Positions 14,329-16,444 of a stretch of 16,444 nucleotides of DNA are shown here, piece after piece; the first letter of the stretch is position 1; each line of letters starts with the position of its first letter. The stretch lies in assembly GCA_934647145.1 (NCBI GenBank), contig CAKUFB010000032.1, positions 1 to 16,444 of the forward strand. Reading direction: 5' to 3'. The position numbers were made by a program, and so were the translations under genes. Origin of the DNA: an uncultured Clostridia bacterium (GTDB lineage: Bacteria > Bacillota > Clostridia > Christensenellales > Aristaeellaceae). The notes under the pieces are model-generated. The model saw only the letters and a program-made list of their open reading frames with translations. It ran no database searches and had not been told where the DNA came from.

Positions 14329-14897
14329 CAGGCCCGTTCCTCCGTTTCGATGGCGGTCAGCTTGACCTTCGCCGCCTTGAAGTCCTCCCAGGCCAGCCGC
14401 TTGAGCGTCTGGTCGCGCAGCAGCGCCGAGGGATGATAGGTGGGCAGCATCCAGCTGCCGTTCCTGAAAAACCACTTGCCCCGGTCGGCGCGCACCCCGT
14501 GAAACGACTCGCCCAGCAGGCACCTGCCCGCCGTCGAGCCCAGCAGCACGATCACCCGGGGTTTCACGCCCTCGATCTGGCGCATGAGATACCCCCTGCA
14601 GGCGGCGGCCTCCTCGTCGGTGGGGGTGCGGTTCTGCGGCGGGCGGCACTTGACCACGTTGCAGATATAGACCTGTCCGCGCGTCATGCCGACGGCCTCG
14701 ATCATTTTCGTGAGCAGCTGTCCGGCCCTGCCCACGAACGGCCGGCCCAGTCTGTCCTCGTCCGCGCCCGGGCCCTCGCCGATGAACATCAGGCTCGCCG
14801 CGCGGTCGCCCTCGCCGGGCACGACGCGGCCGCACCCCTCCCGAAGCGGACAGGCGTGACAGGCTTCAATTTCCGAAAGCAGCGCTTCCCAATCCAC
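14328..14897 (-). CDS. Family 4 uracil-DNA glycosylase (iron-sulfur type)
   Basis: Base-excision repair enzyme that removes uracil from DNA. The 189 residues contain the four cysteines expected to hold a 4Fe-4S cluster: Cys13 and Cys16 (CHACPL), Cys84 (NVVKCRPP) and Cys100. Other family 4 signatures are the catalytic loop GEGPGADEDRLGRPFVGRAG (40-59), NRTPTDEE (89-96) and the C-terminal YHPSA motif. The start is a GTG with GAGGGG upstream, 22 nt after the small membrane-protein gene. It overlaps the second glycosylase by one base. A second, shorter paralogue directly downstream suggests a duplication followed by divergence, or division of labour. Confidence 0.95.
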   Translation of the reverse strand: MDWEALLSEIEACHACPLREGCGRVVPGEGDRAASLMFIGEGPGADEDRLGRPFVGRAGQLLTKMIEAVGMTRGQVYICNVVKCRPPQNRTPTDEEAAACRGYLMRQIEGVKPRVIVLLGSTAGRCLLGESFHGVRADRGKWFFRNGSWMLPTYHPSALLRDQTLKRLAWEDFKAAKVKLTAIETEERA

Positions 14898-14919
14898 AGT
14901 ATCCCCTCTTTGCCGCTCG

Positions 14920-15150
14920 TTACTCGTTCTTTGCGTCGGTATCGAAGGCGCTAATGATGGGCGCCTCCAGGCTGCCGATGACCTGCGTGATGTCGCCCTT
15001 GAACCAGCTAAGCAGTGTGGTCAGCAGCACGACGCAGATCAGGATCACAAAAAAGCCCGCGATGGTTCCGGCGAAGTCCCACATGCCCTCGAGAATCATG
15101 AACTTCGTGCGCCTTTTGCGCGCCTCGCGCTTGGTATATCCGCGTTTCAT
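14920..15150 (-). CDS. Small single-span membrane protein, unknown
   Basis: 76 residues: a highly basic cytoplasmic start (MKRGYTKREARKRRTKFM), one hydrophobic segment (about 27-48, AGTIAGFFVILICVVLLTTLL), then a short, mildly acidic tail. By the positive-inside rule the N-terminus is cytoplasmic. No family is recognised. AAAGGATGA upstream and clean 20- and 22-nt spacings to both neighbours on the same strand support it as a real gene. It could be an accessory subunit of the transporter-like protein encoded before it; that is inference from position only. Confidence 0.75.
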   Translation of the reverse strand: MKRGYTKREARKRRTKFMILEGMWDFAGTIAGFFVILICVVLLTTLLSWFKGDITQVIGSLEAPIISAFDTDAKNE

Positions 15151-15170
15151 ACTCAGTCATCCTTTCGGAA

Positions 15171-16142
15171 TCAGTTTCTTCTTAGACGCACGGCGGGCGC
15201 GTTTTGCTCCCTGCCGGGCGAAAGCGTGCGCGCCAGCCGGACGAGCGGCGTCATAAACGGCGCCATCAGCGCGAGCTCAAGCGCCTTGAAGGCCGTGTTG
15301 AGATTGGCCAGGATTCTCGCGGGCTGTTCAGGCGAGAGCGCGCGCAGCCATCCCTCGATCGGAATCACGCGCAGCATGAGCAGCGCCGCCGCCACGCCGA
15401 AGCAGTTGAACAGCAGCTGAAACAGCGCCGCCCGCCTGCCCTCCGCCGACGCGCCCGCGCCGATGAGCAGCTCCGTGGAGCAGGTGCCCAGCGCGCTGCC
15501 CGCGATCAGCCAGACCGCGCCGTCCAGCGGCAGTGTGCCCGCCGCCGCGAAGGTCTGCATCAGACCCACGAACGCCGACGAGCTCTGCAGCCCCGCCGTC
15601 AGCAGCATCGACAGGAAAAACATCGGAGCCGGCCGGGAAAGCAGGCGCAGCACGCCCTGCGCCCAGCCGGTCGCCTCGGGCAGCGCAAGCCCGGTCTCCA
15701 CCAGCTCCATGCCCAGAAACAGCATGCCCAGGCCGCACAGCGCGCCGCCCGCCCGGTCAAGTGCCGCCCTTTTGCCGCCCACGATGCGCAGCAGCGCGCC
15801 CGGCAGAATCAGCAGCGGCCCCCAGTCGGTCAGGTTCAGCGCCAGCAGCTGTCCGGTCATCGTCGTGCCCACGTTCGCGCCCATGATCAGCGCCGCGCCC
15901 CGCGAAAGCTCCAGCCGCCCCCGGTCGATCAGCTCGATCACCAGGCTGTTCGTCGCGTCGGAGGACTGCACCAGCGCCGTGAACGCCGCGCCGGTCAGCA
16001 CCGAGGACGCGGGCGTTTTCGTGACCCGCTGCAGCCCCGTCGACAGCTTCCTGCCCATCAGCGCGCTCAGGTGCTCGCTCAGGCACTTCATCCCGGCCAG
16101 AAACAGCCCTACCCCCGCGCTGATCCACAGCATCAGACTCAT
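15171..16142 (-). CDS. Na/Pi-cotransporter family membrane protein, short form
   Basis: 323-residue polytopic membrane protein with the inverted duplicated core of the Na+/phosphate cotransporter family. The first half has GVGLFLAGMKCLSEHLS (10-26), TALVQSSDATN (55-65) and GANVGTT (88-94). The second has TAGLQSSSAF (182-191) and GSALGTCST (215-223). Bacterial NptA-type members often carry a C-terminal PhoU-like domain; here the protein stops after the membrane core with a short polar tail. The first QSSS motif reads QSSDATN, and the helix after it contains ELIDRGR where uncharged residues are usual, so the substrate or ion coupling may differ from phosphate/sodium. The ATG has GGAGGGG six bases upstream, within a hairpin. 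First gene of a five-gene operon. Confidence 0.87.
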   Translation of the reverse strand: MSLMLWISAGVGLFLAGMKCLSEHLSALMGRKLSTGLQRVTKTPASSVLTGAAFTALVQSSDATNSLVIELIDRGRLELSRGAALIMGANVGTTMTGQLLALNLTDWGPLLILPGALLRIVGGKRAALDRAGGALCGLGMLFLGMELVETGLALPEATGWAQGVLRLLSRPAPMFFLSMLLTAGLQSSSAFVGLMQTFAAAGTLPLDGAVWLIAGSALGTCSTELLIGAGASAEGRRAALFQLLFNCFGVAAALLMLRVIPIEGWLRALSPEQPARILANLNTAFKALELALMAPFMTPLVRLARTLSPGREQNAPAVRLRRN

Positions 16143-16147
16143 CGCAT

Positions 16148-16176
16148 CCCCTCCCCGTGCAGTCTATGCGGGGAGG
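16148..16176 (-). promoter_or_regulatory. Hairpin masking the ribosome binding site of the Na/Pi-family gene
   Basis: In the minus-strand transcript CCTCCCCG (16176-16169) pairs perfectly over 8 bp with CGGGGAGG (16157-16150), leaving an 11-nt loop. The second arm is the ribosome binding site itself. Folding would hide it from the ribosome, so translation may depend on opening of the hairpin. I could not find a known riboswitch upstream. Confidence 0.6.
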
Positions 16177-16188
16177 ACGGAGGGTACG

Positions 16189-16440
16189 CTGGGGAGACGG
16201 CTTTTCTGACCGGGCAGTGCCCGGCTCCACTTGCTGCCGCCGATTCTATCAGGGTGTAAGTGCGACACCGGAAGCATCGCTGTGCCGTAACACTTTTTTG
16301 ACCCTGTAAGCATTGCTCCGGGAACAATGACCCACGCCCCATTCGGGGAATAACCATTCTGCATGATCTGCCGTTACGCGGATCAAAGTGTTTTCCGGGA
16401 GAGCTCGAGAGGCGCCTTTTTCAAAAAGGCGGCCTCTCGA
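16189..16440. repeat. Structured intergenic repeat element, copy B
   Basis: Second copy of the element found between ftsW and murA. In order: hairpin CCGGGC-AGT-GCCCGG (16210-16224), a 3-nt gap, the head CACTTGCTGCCGCCGATTCT (16228-16247), CCCC-ATTC-GGGG (16337-16348), and the 43-nt core (16357-16399). It ends in the terminal hairpin (16405-16413 with 16432-16440, inner stem 16414-16421 with 16423-16430, one bulged G). The short stretch 16189-16210 before the first hairpin also resembles the left arm of the terminal hairpin of copy A. It fills the gap upstream of the Na/Pi-family operon. Its right border may extend past the window, and I see no gene or confident promoter here. Confidence 0.88.
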
Positions 16441-16444
16441 ACGT

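Noticed and set aside
16210..16400. Promoter of the Na/Pi-family operon inside repeat copy B (TAGAAT on the minus strand near 16245)
   Set aside because: There is no -35 hexamer at 16-18 bp, and the hexamer is not kept in copy A.

Overview
The window is a GC-rich bacterial chromosome segment, most likely from an uncultured or gut-type member of the Clostridia (Bacillota). Four things point there: a division and cell-wall (dcw) cluster headed by mraZ, a class B penicillin-binding protein of the SpoVD type with two C-terminal PASTA domains, a MurE carrying the DNPR signature for meso-diaminopimelate, and strong AGGAGG-type ribosome binding sites. I cannot support a lower rank. Every gene except one (the CAP-domain protein) is on the minus strand, so the window reads from right to left.

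Right part (16444 to 12860): an intergenic repeat element (copy B), then a tightly packed minus-strand operon. It holds a Na/Pi-cotransporter-family membrane protein, a 76-residue one-TM protein, an iron-sulfur family 4 uracil-DNA glycosylase, a second glycosylase-like paralogue without the cluster cysteines, and a GNAT-like protein. Spacings are 20 nt, 22 nt, then overlaps of one to four nt. A convergent, secreted CAP-domain protein (12305-12778, plus strand) is divergent from a zinc-ribbon protein and a metallophosphoesterase (12184 to 11010). Those two end at two tandem intrinsic terminators.

Left part (10710 to 15): the dcw operon. One promoter with an extended -10 box is interleaved with four GTGG boxes, plus one degenerate box, at exact 10-bp steps: a textbook MraZ autoregulatory operator. 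It drives mraZ, ftsL, the PASTA penicillin-binding protein, murE, mraY, murD and ftsW. A 473-bp gap filled by repeat element copy A follows, then murA and ftsQ/divIB. MurA, MurE and MurD make and extend the UDP-MurNAc peptide, and MraY moves it to the lipid carrier. FtsW polymerises lipid II, the penicillin-binding protein cross-links it, and FtsL and FtsQ hold these in the divisome. The usual rsmH (after mraZ), murF (between murE and mraY), murG, murC and murB are absent from this stretch.

The least ordinary feature is the repeat element, about 235 bp and present at 2313-2550 and 16210-16440, with an extra partial head at 2116-2255. It has a 6-bp/3-nt-loop hairpin, an invariant head, a middle CCCC-ATTC-GGGG hairpin, a 43-nt core identical at 41 positions, and a long bulged terminal hairpin. 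The first and last hairpins differ in sequence between copies but keep their pairing. Copy A has run into the ftsW gene and supplies its C-terminal residues and its stop codon.
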